DNA from: Methanooceanicella nereidis
GTDB lineage: Archaea; Halobacteriota; Methanocellia; Methanocellales; Methanocellaceae
Direction of reading: 5' to 3'
Length of the DNA stretch: 64,000 nucleotides
NCBI RefSeq assembly: GCF_021023085.1
Contig: NZ_PGCK01000004.1
Span: forward strand, 124,001 to 188,000
In this document: piece after piece, positions 1 to 8,298 of the stretch
Numbering within the stretch: position 1 is the first letter of the stretch
Layout of the letters: every line of letters begins with the position of its first letter
Program-made: the position numbers and the translations under genes
The notes under the pieces: model-generated
Seen by the model: the letters and a program-made list of their open reading frames with translations, nothing else
Database searches by the model: none
What the model was told of the DNA's origin: nothing

Positions 1-269
1 GGAATGGCTTAAGCGCCATAAACATTGAACATAGAGAAAATTTTTGTACATAGAATAATAAATCCATTTGAATAGTTTAATTGGACAATTCTACATTCCG
101 GTGAACAGGCCGGCCATTGTCATAAAAAGTTGCGATGGGACCGTATTACATTAGCGTTATATTAAATAGTAAACACCCTAATAGACTTATTATACGCTAT
201 AATGCATTTTGCCGTTTGCCAGAATCCAGGCATTGATCAAGATCATATCAATTTAACACGAGGGATCAA
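1..269. other. Intergenic leader of cdc48
   Basis: No gene is visible here. The stretch is AT-rich and ends with a weak GAGG-type ribosome binding site (bases 261-264) just before the ATG at 270. It should hold the cdc48 promoter, but no single TATA box stands out. Confidence 0.4.
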
Positions 270-2492
270 ATGAAAGAGTTGTATTTGAAGGTTGCAAAAG
301 CGTTGCCGAGCGACTTTGGTCGAGGCATTGCACGCATAGACCCGAACACCCTCCTGGAATTGAAGCTTTCCCCGGGCGATATCATAGAGATAGAAGGAAA
401 GCGCGCCACGGTCGCTAAAGTCTGGCGTGCAGAAAAGCAGGACTGGGGCCAGGAGATGATAAGGATAGATGGTTTCACGAGGCAGAACGCCGACGTGGGC
501 ATCGGGGAGCGCGTTAAGGTCACCAAGGCCGCGGTCAAAGACGCACAGTACATCGTTCTCGCGCCGCCGGAAGGAACGGCCATACAGTTTAGCGGTAACG
601 CTGTGGAGATGGTAAAACATCAGCTCTTAAAACGCCCCATCATGCCGGGGGATGTCGTACCCCTGATGAGCAGCATGACAAACCCGTTCATGGGCAGGAC
701 CCTGTCTAACCAGGCAATACCGCTGATCGCGGTAAAGGTAGACCCCGCAGGGCCTGTCATAATCAACGAGAATACTGAGATAGAGTTGCGCGACAAGCCC
801 GCAAGGGGCTATGAGCAGGTTCGCGCCACGGGTATCACTTACGAGGACATAGGCGGACTGAGGGAAGAGGTGCAGAGAGTCCGCGAGATGATAGAGCTTC
901 CGATGAAGCATCCGGAGCTTTTCCAGAGACTGGGCATCGACCCGCCAAAGGGCGTGCTTCTCCACGGGCCTCCGGGAACAGGTAAAACGCTTCTTGCAAA
1001 GGCTGTCGCCAATGAATGCGGCGCTGAGTTCTTCTCCATAGCAGGGCCGGAGATCATGTCCAAGTACTACGGAGAGTCCGAGCAGCGTTTAAGGGAGATA
1101 TTCGAGAACGCTCGTGAAAGCTCCCCGTCCATAATATTCATAGACGAGCTGGACTCCATCGCCCCAAGGCGTGAGGACGTGACCGGAGAGGTCGAAAGAA
1201 GGGTGGTCGCCCAGCTCCTGACCATGATGGACGGTCTCGAGGAGAGAGGCCAGGTCGTAGTGATAGGCGCTACAAACCGTGTCGACGCCGTCGACCCCGC
1301 ACTGAGAAGAGGCGGCAGGTTTGACAGGGAGATTGAGATCGGCGTGCCTGACTCTCATGACAGGCTCGAGATACTGCAGATCCACACCAGAGGTATGCCT
1401 CTCGAGGAAGTAGACCTGGATCGCCTTGCTGCGATCACTCACGGTTTCGTAGGAGCCGATCTTTCAGGACTGGCCAAGGAAGCCGCCATGAAAGCCCTTA
1501 GAAGATATCTTCCGGAGATAGACCTCGATAAGGAGATCCCCCAGGAATTCCTGGATAAGATGAGAGTCTACAACAGCGATTTCGTATCGGCTATGAAGGA
1601 TATACAGCCTTCCGCAATGAGGGAGATATTCCTGGAGCCCACGAACACTAAATGGACAGATGTCGGCGGCATTGACGAGGCCAGGATGGAGATCATAGAG
1701 ACCATAGAATGGCCCCTGAAGAACCCGAAGAGGTTCAAGGAAATGGGCATAAAGCCGCCAAAGGGAGTCCTCTTATACGGTCCGCCAGGTACTGGCAAGA
1801 CTCTCCTGGCAAGGGCGGTCGCCACGGAGTCCGAGGCGAACTTCGTCAATATTCGCGGTCCTGAACTGCTGTCCAAGTGGGTCGGAGAGTCGGAGAAGGC
1901 GGTGCGTGAGACATTCCGTAAGGCACGCCAGGTGGCTCCGAGCGTAATATTCTTCGACGAGCTTGACGCGCTTGCCCCGGCCAGGGGAGGCGACGAGGGC
2001 ACAAGGGTCGCCGAACGTGTCGTGAACCAGATGCTCACGGAACTGGACGGTCTCATCGAGATGGAAGGGGTAGTGGTTATAGGGGCCACTAACCGCCCGG
2101 ACATCATAGACCCCGCGCTGTTGAGGCCGGGAAGGTTCGACAGGCTGGTATACGTGAACCCGCCGAACCAGGAAGGAAGGGTCAGTATCTTCAAGATACA
2201 CACAAAGAGCATGCCGCTGGCCGAGGACGTGGATTTCAAGGAGCTGTCAGCACTGTCCGAAGGATATGTCGGCGGTGACATCGAGTCCGTATGCCGCGAG
2301 GCTGCTATGCTCGCCCTGAGGGAGAACTTCGAAACAACGCAGGTCGAGATGAGACACTTCAGGGATGCCCTGAAGAAGGTCAAGCCCACGATGAACGACA
2401 TGGTAACGAACTACTATACGAACATCAAGGAGCACTTCAAGGGCGGGACCCCGAAGGAAGTCCAGAAGAAATACACATACGAGTACGTGTAG
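270..2492 (+). CDS. cdc48: CDC48/VAT-family AAA+ ATPase
   Basis: Hexameric ATP-driven unfoldase of the p97/VAT type, which in archaea extracts and unfolds proteins, partly for the proteasome. The 740 residues show the family order. An N-terminal double-psi barrel/CDC48_2 substrate domain covers about 1-190. D1 has Walker A GPPGTGKT near 233 and Walker [10 protein letters not shown] near 287. D2 has a second GPPGTGKT near 504 and IFFDELDA near 559. The arginine-finger regions ([11 protein letters not shown] and [11 protein letters not shown]) are present in both rings. Length is normal for archaeal CDC48. The C-terminus ends in aromatic residues (YTYEYV), like the HbYX-type tails that dock to proteasomes; that role is inferred. 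It is monocistronic. Confidence 0.97.
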   Translation: MKELYLKVAKALPSDFGRGIARIDPNTLLELKLSPGDIIEIEGKRATVAKVWRAEKQDWGQEMIRIDGFTRQNADVGIGERVKVTKAAVKDAQYIVLAPPEGTAIQFSGNAVEMVKHQLLKRPIMPGDVVPLMSSMTNPFMGRTLSNQAIPLIAVKVDPAGPVIINENTEIELRDKPARGYEQVRATGITYEDIGGLREEVQRVREMIELPMKHPELFQRLGIDPPKGVLLHGPPGTGKTLLAKAVANECGAEFFSIAGPEIMSKYYGESEQRLREIFENARESSPSIIFIDELDSIAPRREDVTGEVERRVVAQLLTMMDGLEERGQVVVIGATNRVDAVDPALRRGGRFDREIEIGVPDSHDRLEILQIHTRGMPLEEVDLDRLAAITHGFVGADLSGLAKEAAMKALRRYLPEIDLDKEIPQEFLDKMRVYNSDFVSAMKDIQPSAMREIFLEPTNTKWTDVGGIDEARMEIIETIEWPLKNPKRFKEMGIKPPKGVLLYGPPGTGKTLLARAVATESEANFVNIRGPELLSKWVGESEKAVRETFRKARQVAPSVIFFDELDALAPARGGDEGTRVAERVVNQMLTELDGLIEMEGVVVIGATNRPDIIDPALLRPGRFDRLVYVNPPNQEGRVSIFKIHTKSMPLAEDVDFKELSALSEGYVGGDIESVCREAAMLALRENFETTQVEMRHFRDALKKVKPTMNDMVTNYYTNIKEHFKGGTPKEVQKKYTYEYV

Positions 2493-2709
2493 AGGCACGT
2501 ACTCAAGCCTATTTTTTTTAACATACCGGTTTTAGTTTTCATGCAGAGCATCATAAGAATCTGCGTAAGCTGATCTTTAATTTAGCCCGCGAAATGTTAA
2601 TGATGCCATTATAAAACGGTATATATCAGCCCGTAATTATTTTCTGCATTAATAAAATAAGTCAATGTATCACAAAGGGTAAATAGTATTATGAGAATAG
2701 CAAGACCGG

Positions 2710-3726
2710 ATGGACGCTACTAAACGACTTGTCGACATGGGTGTCATGCCTTTCAGGAGGAAAAGTTCCGGCGGAGCGTTAAAGCCGCATTTCTCGCTGA
2801 CGTTCAGGTGCGAAGGCAGGCTCAGGACATTTGGCGTGGACACGACAAGGATGGGGCGTTCAAAGGATGAAGGGCATCATTTTTTGATCACTCACGCGCA
2901 CAGCGACCATTACGGGAGCTCTGCGATGCTTTCAGAGAACGCGATCGCTTCGGACAAGACAGCGGTGGCGCTTGAGCTAAGGCATAATAAGTATTTTAAA
3001 GGTACGACTTTCAAGGTCGGCGACACAATAGACGTGGAAGGCGTGAAGATCAAGACTTTCAGCACGCATCACTCTATAGGCTCTACGGCGTTCCTCTTCG
3101 AGAATGACCTCGGCGTCAGGATACTGGTCACGGGGGACATTAAAGACTGTAAGGACCTGCCGGATTGCGATCTGCTGATAACTGAGGCCACCTATGGCCA
3201 CCCTGAGGACCCTTCATGCATTTTCGAGGACGACTTTGAGGCCTTCAACTTTGCAGTCAGCCAGGCAAGAGTGGGGTTCGGCGCCTACTCGTTCGGAAAG
3301 GCACAGCGTGCCGTTAGCCTCATAAGGATGGCAGGGTTCGACGGCCCGATAGAGATGGAGAAAAATTCTCTGATGCTCACAAAACACCTTCTGGGAGACG
3401 AGGCCGGGGAACTGCTGAAGCTTGGCGAACATGACGGGAGGATGTGTATCACGTCCCCGTGGAGCCTTAACAGGCTTCCCTATGACATGAAAAAGTATGT
3501 GCTGACGGGCCAGAAATACTATGAGCACCAGACCATATGCATAAGCGACCATCTTGATTTTAACGGGCTCAGGGAAATGGTCTATTCGATGGATCCCGAC
3601 TATACGCTGGTCTATCATCCGGAGCAGGGTAACTCGCAGCAATTTTCCAGGTTTTTAAACAAGAACGGAAAGCAGTCATGTACTATATCCGACATTACAG
3701 GGGCTATTAACGAAGACATCCTTTAG
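2710..3726 (+). CDS. MBL-fold metallohydrolase (exonuclease-like)
   Basis: Metallo-beta-lactamase-fold protein of 338 residues. The metal-binding motif HAHSDH lies near residue 62. Further conserved blocks are STHHSIGS, VTGDIKDC (metal-bridging Asp) and an LLITEATYG strand. The layout resembles archaeal RNA/DNA-processing MBL exonucleases (SNM1/YSH1-related), and the middle segment YSFGKAQRAVSLI matches the region joining MBL and beta-CASP parts in those enzymes. Substrate is unknown. An ATG at 2691 is out of frame and terminates after ten codons, so 2710 is the first usable start. A TATA-like GGTATATATC lies at 2619-2628. Confidence 0.8.
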   Translation: MDATKRLVDMGVMPFRRKSSGGALKPHFSLTFRCEGRLRTFGVDTTRMGRSKDEGHHFLITHAHSDHYGSSAMLSENAIASDKTAVALELRHNKYFKGTTFKVGDTIDVEGVKIKTFSTHHSIGSTAFLFENDLGVRILVTGDIKDCKDLPDCDLLITEATYGHPEDPSCIFEDDFEAFNFAVSQARVGFGAYSFGKAQRAVSLIRMAGFDGPIEMEKNSLMLTKHLLGDEAGELLKLGEHDGRMCITSPWSLNRLPYDMKKYVLTGQKYYEHQTICISDHLDFNGLREMVYSMDPDYTLVYHPEQGNSQQFSRFLNKNGKQSCTISDITGAINEDIL

Positions 3727-3876
3727 CCAAAATTAATTTCGATGATACCTAAAAATTTATTTAGATATACAATCCAAAGGGTAATGATCAGAGGCCTATA
3801 TAGTTCTATGATTGTGATAGAAACTTTATGATAGGTTTTCAGTAATTGAAATATGCGGTCAAAAGAGGTAATAAGT

Positions 3877-4686
3877 GTGAAATTGACTAAATTGATCATG
3901 GCGGCTATTGTTCTAATGGCTTTTATCGTTCCGCTTCAGGCATCCCAGGCGACGGCACAGATGCCAAAGACGGTCACCATATCCGGAGTTGTTTATAATT
4001 ACGGTACCACTGTGGGTGATGCAAACGTCTACCTGCTCGACTGGGATGGCTCGAGGCCCGGCGCGACCGTAAGCAGCGGGAAGACAGGTGACGGAGAAAA
4101 GAGCGCCAAAGGAACATTCAAGTTCACAGGCGTGCTTTACGACCCCGCAAAACCCTTTAACTTTTGCATAAAGGCTGAAAAAGACGGGAAGACAGCATAT
4201 GTGCTTGTATATATTATCGACCCGTACAGCCAGGATCCGATAGTTGCACCGGTCAAGATCGACATCAGCCAGGAGTCCTGGAAATGCGACCTCACCGGGA
4301 CCGTACAGAACAATAACCTCTATCCTGAGCAGTCCGCACAGGTCACTCTTTATGAAAGGGACATAGTGAACGATACAAAGACCAAGGTCAACTATGTCTA
4401 TAATCCCATACAGACAGGAGGGGACGGGGGATATGTCCTCACAGGAGTCCCTTACGGATACTATACAGTCGAGGCTGAAAAGAACGGCATGATAGGCACG
4501 GGGGACATCGTCATTTACAAACAGGACGCGAACATAAACATCATTCTCTCGGAAAAAGCCCCCACGCCGACCCCGACACCAACCGCCCCCGCAGGAGGCT
4601 CGGGTGTCACGGGATTGCCCGGATTTGAGCTTGTCGCAGCCTTACTGGCATTCTTAGGCGCGGCATACACTGTCAGAAAGATGTAA
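3877..4686 (+). CDS. PGF-CTERM surface protein with two Ig-like/CarboxypepD_reg-like domains
   Basis: Exported, membrane-anchored surface protein of 269 residues. A hydrophobic signal peptide ends near ATAQ. Two beta-rich modules follow: one begins TVTISGVVYNYG, and the second begins after WKCDLTGTVQ and ends in an ESPGYY-like YGYYTVEAEKNG strand. Both resemble carboxypeptidase-regulatory-like folds. A Pro-Thr linker leads to the C-terminal tripartite signal: PGFE, a hydrophobic helix (LVAALLAFLGAA), then the basic tail VRKM. This is the PGF-CTERM signal recognised by archaeosortase A. GTG 3877 is chosen over ATG 3853 because GAGGT (3865-3869) lies seven bases upstream and the signal peptide then has a normal N-region. 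Ligand unknown. Confidence 0.8.
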   Translation: MKLTKLIMAAIVLMAFIVPLQASQATAQMPKTVTISGVVYNYGTTVGDANVYLLDWDGSRPGATVSSGKTGDGEKSAKGTFKFTGVLYDPAKPFNFCIKAEKDGKTAYVLVYIIDPYSQDPIVAPVKIDISQESWKCDLTGTVQNNNLYPEQSAQVTLYERDIVNDTKTKVNYVYNPIQTGGDGGYVLTGVPYGYYTVEAEKNGMIGTGDIVIYKQDANINIILSEKAPTPTPTPTAPAGGSGVTGLPGFELVAALLAFLGAAYTVRKM

Positions 4687-4703
4687 GCTTTTTAACGCTT
4701 ACA
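4682..4703 (+). terminator. Hairpin terminator of the PGF-CTERM gene
   Basis: A seven-base stem TGTAAGC/GCTTACA (4682-4688 with 4697-4703) overlaps the stop codon at 4684-4686 and is followed by T-rich sequence, as expected for an archaeal terminator. Confidence 0.45.
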
Positions 4704-4815
4704 TCAATTTCCCATTTTTAGCCAAAAAATTTGGCAAATACCTTTAAAAAGACTGCAAATGGTTTCGTAGTCATAGAAAAAGAGATTAAGGATATGATGA
4801 TATAGGATAAATTAT

Positions 4816-5475
4816 ATGGCAGACGATGATAAACTTCTTGTTGTGCCGCTAGGCAGCGAATCCAAGAACATTACCCAGATCATATCTAACGATACTGCGA
4901 GGAGCATACTGGAACTCCTGGCTGAGAGCCCTATGTCGACCTCTGCCATAGCTAAGAAACTTGATATACCCCTGACCACGGCACAGTACAATGTCGAAAA
5001 GCTCATAGAGGCCGGCCTTGTCAAGATAGAGAGGACGAAATATAGCGAAAAAGGCAGAGAAGTTAAGCTATATTCCGCGGCCAAGAGGTACATCGTACTG
5101 GTCCCGGAAAAGACTCCGAGCCAGGCCGTAATAGACGCCATAAAAAAATACCTGGTATTGCTGCCGATAGCAGCGGTCCTGTCTATCATAGTCGAATACT
5201 TTGTCCCGCTCAAGGATCAGCTTATGGACAGCGGAGAAGAAATGCTGGCAGCAGGTGCCGATCCCAACAGGCTTAGCTATGCCCCTGATATCGGGATTAA
5301 GGCCGCTCCGGTCCCGGCTCCTGAAACTGTAACTTCGTCGATCACGGACCAGATAAGCCAGAGCCTCTCATATGCCGACCCGCTCCACCACAGCGGAGTG
5401 CTCTTCCTGACAGGATGCCTGATAATAATATCGATGGTAGTCGTCCTGGAATACTTGAAATACAGGAAAAAGTGA
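4816..5475 (+). CDS. Membrane-anchored winged-helix transcriptional regulator
   Basis: Predicted one-component regulator of 219 residues. Residues about 15-80 form an ArsR-type winged helix-turn-helix (NDTARSILELLAESPMSTSA, then TTAQYNVEKLIEAGLV). A wing-like segment precedes a first membrane helix (YLVLLPIAAVLSIIVEYFV, about 113-131). An external loop of about 65 residues is followed by a second helix (VLFLTGCLIIISMVVVLEYL) and a basic cytoplasmic end, YRKK. DNA-binding domain and tail are thus cytoplasmic, with a loop outside. It follows the PGF-CTERM gene in the same direction with a 129-base gap, so the two may be functionally linked; this is inference. Confidence 0.82.
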   Translation: MADDDKLLVVPLGSESKNITQIISNDTARSILELLAESPMSTSAIAKKLDIPLTTAQYNVEKLIEAGLVKIERTKYSEKGREVKLYSAAKRYIVLVPEKTPSQAVIDAIKKYLVLLPIAAVLSIIVEYFVPLKDQLMDSGEEMLAAGADPNRLSYAPDIGIKAAPVPAPETVTSSITDQISQSLSYADPLHHSGVLFLTGCLIIISMVVVLEYLKYRKK

Positions 5476-5571
5476 AAAAACAGACAATAATAACCATTTT
5501 TAATATTTTGATCAGTCTGTCTCTCAACTTCTTTTATTTTATACAATTTTCTCTTACCACAAAAGTGCACT

Positions 5572-5612
5572 AAGGTACACTAGCTCTCACCACGAAGCGC
5601 ACGAAGGCGAAC
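5572..5612. repeat. Inverted copy of the 43-bp repeat
   Basis: The reverse complement of this segment contains the same core as the downstream array (TTCGCCTTCGTGCGCTTCGT, then CTAGTGTACCTTA). It can pair with any unit of the array to form a long stem. Confidence 0.75.
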
Positions 5613-5662
5613 AAGGAACACAAAGGACTTTTTTAGAAGACTATCATATACTTAAAAAAATT

Positions 5663-5950
5663 AGTGTACCTTATTCGCCTTCGTGCGCTTCGTGGTTAAC
5701 AGTTTAGTGTACCTTATTCGCCTTCGTGCGCTTCGTGGTTAACAGTCTAGTGTACCTTACTCGCCTTCGTGCGCTTCGTGGTTAACAGTCTAGTGTACCT
5801 TACTCACCTTCGTGCGCTTCGTGGTTAACAGTCTAGTGTACCTTACTCGCCTTCGTGCGCTTCGTGGTTAACAGTCTAGTGTACCTTACTCGCCTTCGTG
5901 CGCTTCGTGGTTAACAGTCTAGTGTATCTTCGAGCCCTTTGTGGTTGATC
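5663..5950. repeat. 43-bp tandem repeat array
   Basis: Six full units of exactly 43 bases begin at 5663, 5706, 5749, 5792, 5835 and 5878. A degenerate partial seventh begins at 5921. Each holds AGTGTACCTTA, CGCCTTCGTGCGCTTCGTGG and TTAACAGT. Units differ by only a few bases (for example TCACC for TCGCC in the 5792 unit), which points to recent amplification. There are no unique spacers, so it is not CRISPR. It lies between two convergent genes. Confidence 0.9.
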
Positions 5951-6002
5951 TTATCAAAGAGGAACGTATATTGAAAGAACTTTCAGGCGGGATACATAGA
6001 CT

Positions 6003-7490
6003 TTACTCGTCCTCTGTCTCTATTCCCACTGTCGAGAGGAACCGTCTGGTCACTGCCTCTTCTGTCAACTTTAAAAGCATGTCACGGTCTTTTACGCCGC
6101 TGAACACTCCCAGAGGTATCTGCGCCGCCGCGGTCTTTGGATGCCCTCCGGCCGAGCCGATGTCTCCAAAGGATTTCTGTATGATGTCGCCTATGTTGAT
6201 ACGGATGTCCTTGCTCCTTGCCGAGACGTATATTTTCTCATCCGTAAGCCCGTAGACAAGCACAGTGGAAATCCCTTCAAGCTTTAATAGATGGTCTGCT
6301 GCCTGCGGAAGAGTGTCGCGGTCGTATATGAAGCCCACGTTGGAAAGAAGGTAGCTTCCCTCGATCTTTTTATTACGTATCGCCTCTCCCAGCACCTCGA
6401 GAGTCTCGGCTGACATCGACGGCGTCTCGATCTGCGAGAGCAGGTCGTGTTCCGCGAAAGAGTAGAGGAAAGCGGCAGCTGTAAGGTCAAATGTAGAAGT
6501 GTTGCGCTTAAACTCGTTAGTGTCGGTCCTGATACCGTATAGCAATGCGGTAGCGAGATGGCTGGAGAGCTCAAAATCAAGCTCCTGCACATACCTGGTC
6601 ATGATGGTGGACGTAGCCCCCACATCAGGCCTGATATCAACGAATTCGGACTTTATCTCGGTATTTTCATGCGCCATATGATGGTCGATGATTATGTTCA
6701 CATGGGTATCGGGTGGAAGCGAGTTATTCTTACCGGGAGTGTTAGAGTCCACAAGCGCTATTATGCTGTATTCTGACAGCATCTGATCTCTTACCTGTAT
6801 GAGCGGGATGTCAAGAAGATTTACGAACGCCCGGTTCTCTGCATGGCCGATCATGCCATAATAAAGTATGTCTGCCGTCTTACCCAGCGAGTCGGCGATA
6901 TTCTTCAGCGCAAGTCCGCTGGCGATGGAATCCGGGTCGGGGTTATCGTGTATGACGATGCCTATCTTTTGCGACGGGTCTATGGACTTTAAATAGTTCA
7001 TTAGCTGCCACGCAGCACCCCTTATCTCGATCTTCTGGAGCTCCGTAAGGGCCACGTCCGCCACAATGCTCGGCGGGTGAAGGACTATGTCCGCCCCTTC
7101 GGAATACAGGTCGTCTATCGTTATCAGGTCGATAGCCCTCACCATTACAAAGGATTTGGGGGAGACGTTCTTTATATATTTGAGAGCCGTCACATTTGCG
7201 TCAAAATCCGAGCTCATGATGAAGACGCCTTCTGAGCCTACGAGCGGCATCTCCTTTAATGATTTTAATGAGTTTATGTCGCCTTCTATCGCTTCATAGC
7301 TTTCATCCCTGAGTGCTTCGACACGCGTGTGTTCGCTATCTACGATAAGAAACCCTTTCTTTAGCTTTGCTACTTCTTTGGCTATTGCAAGCCCTATGCT
7401 ACCCCCGCCGAGTATCACATACGGGTACTTCTGCTTCTTCGGGTGTTTCTTGGAAGGCTTCTCTGTGGTCTTTTCTGATTGAATGTTCAA
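6003..7490 (-). CDS. TrkA_N-DHH/DHHA1 phosphoesterase
   Basis: Fusion of a Rossmann nucleotide-binding domain with a DHH phosphoesterase, 495 residues. After a basic start, residues about 23-150 form a TrkA_N/RCK-like fold (ILGGGSIGLAIAKEVAKL, with an acidic VDSE at the end of strand 2). The DHH part has HDNPDPDSIASG near 182, ALVDSN near 245, IIIDHH near 267 and the C-terminal DHHA1 motif GSAGGHPKTA near 445. DHH proteins of this type hydrolyse cyclic dinucleotides, pAp or nanoRNA. The Rossmann domain suggests control by a bound nucleotide. The architecture recurs in archaea; the substrate of this one is unknown. Confidence 0.85.
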   Translation of the reverse strand: MNIQSEKTTEKPSKKHPKKQKYPYVILGGGSIGLAIAKEVAKLKKGFLIVDSEHTRVEALRDESYEAIEGDINSLKSLKEMPLVGSEGVFIMSSDFDANVTALKYIKNVSPKSFVMVRAIDLITIDDLYSEGADIVLHPPSIVADVALTELQKIEIRGAAWQLMNYLKSIDPSQKIGIVIHDNPDPDSIASGLALKNIADSLGKTADILYYGMIGHAENRAFVNLLDIPLIQVRDQMLSEYSIIALVDSNTPGKNNSLPPDTHVNIIIDHHMAHENTEIKSEFVDIRPDVGATSTIMTRYVQELDFELSSHLATALLYGIRTDTNEFKRNTSTFDLTAAAFLYSFAEHDLLSQIETPSMSAETLEVLGEAIRNKKIEGSYLLSNVGFIYDRDTLPQAADHLLKLEGISTVLVYGLTDEKIYVSARSKDIRINIGDIIQKSFGDIGSAGGHPKTAAAQIPLGVFSGVKDRDMLLKLTEEAVTRRFLSTVGIETEDE

Positions 7491-7649
7491 AACCCCGGTA
7501 AGTTGATCCTTTATTGTAATGGTCTATTGCGGATAAACTTTCTGTTGTCAGTTATACCACAACGTATATATCTGAGATATGACTTATTAAAGGTTCGCTG
7601 CGGGTAAGTATTATACATATTTTCTGCGGCGCGAGTGTTGTAATCATTT

Positions 7650-7726
7650 GGGCCCGTGGCTCAGTCAGGCAGAGCGGCGGACTCTTAATCCGCATGCCAT
7701 GGGTTCAAATCCCATCGGGCCCGCCA
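7650..7726 (+). tRNA. tRNA-Lys(CTT), copy 1
   Basis: Full cloverleaf. The acceptor GGGCCCG pairs with CGGGCCC. The anticodon stem GCGGA/TCCGC closes the loop CTCTTAA, giving anticodon CTT. The T arm carries GGTTCAAAT. Discriminator is G at 7723, and CCA is encoded at 7724-7726. There is no intron. It differs from the copy at 10497 by one base. Confidence 0.96.
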
Positions 7727-7799
7727 ATGATCACGAACACGATCTGTTTTTATGGGATTTAAATCAGGATATTGTGTTAGTACTTATGACCTTACGCAG

Positions 7800-7991
7800 T
7801 TCGACGCTCGGCCTATATAACAACATATAACTTTTTAATCCACGCCGTTCGACACTCGTTCTATATAACAACATATAACTTTTTAATCCACGCCGTTCGA
7901 CGCTCGTTCTATATAACAACATATAACTTTTTAATCCACGCCGTTCGACACTCGTTCTATATAACAACATATAACTTTTTAATCCACGCCG
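7800..7991. repeat. 48-bp tandem repeat array
   Basis: Four units of exactly 48 bases begin at 7800, 7848, 7896 and 7944. Each carries TTCGACRCTCG, then TATATAACAACATATAAC and TTTTTAATCCACGCCG. Because 48 is divisible by three, the minus strand reads as a 16-residue repeating peptide. That reading frame is a by-product rather than a gene. The next repeat boundary (7992) runs straight into the folded element that follows. Confidence 0.9.
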
Positions 7992-8021
7992 TTCGACGCT
8001 CGGCCTTCGGCCTCGCTACTC

Positions 8022-8201
8022 GGCTTTTAGGGTGCTTCGATGTCAGGGCCGGGCTTGCACCCCGCTCGCATTTCTGCTTCGCAGAATGCTCGCTCGCAAG
8101 CCCTAAGCGACGCGGACTAACGCCGCGTCCATTACCCTGCCATCTACGCATCCCTTCACTCGCTCGCTTCGTTCGCTCGCTCCGGGCAGACCCTAAAAGC
8201 C
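8022..8201. ncRNA. Folded GC-rich element (possible RNA or repeat element)
   Basis: A perfect 12-base inverted repeat, GGCTTTTAGGGT (8022-8033) and ACCCTAAAAGCC (8190-8201), encloses nested stems. CAGGG (8044-8048) pairs with CCCTG (8135-8139). GGGCTTGC (8051-8058) pairs with GCAAGCCC (8096-8103). Inside it is a nine-pair hairpin at 8068-8089. GACGCGG (8109-8115) pairs with CCGCGTC (8123-8129). The GC content is far above its AT-rich surroundings. It could be a noncoding RNA on either strand or a MITE-like repeat unit. The 64-codon frame through it on the minus strand is low-complexity and is not called. Confidence 0.45.
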
Positions 8202-8298
8202 TACGCCGAACGCGAAATGTAAATTTTGAAATTTATAGGATAATCGGATATGCATAGCTCAGTTTACGAGAAAAATATGGGTGATATCTACTTCTGGA

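Noticed and set aside
1568-2401. 277-aa minus-strand frame
   Set aside because: Lies wholly within cdc48 and shows the Ser/Pro-rich composition of an antisense shadow.
5663-5950. CRISPR array
   Set aside because: Units abut without unique spacers, and no cas genes are nearby.
7764-8151. Two small proteins on the minus strand, one of repeating 16-residue units
   Set aside because: They are read-through of the 48-base tandem repeat and the folded GC-rich element, with no start site and no protein-like composition.
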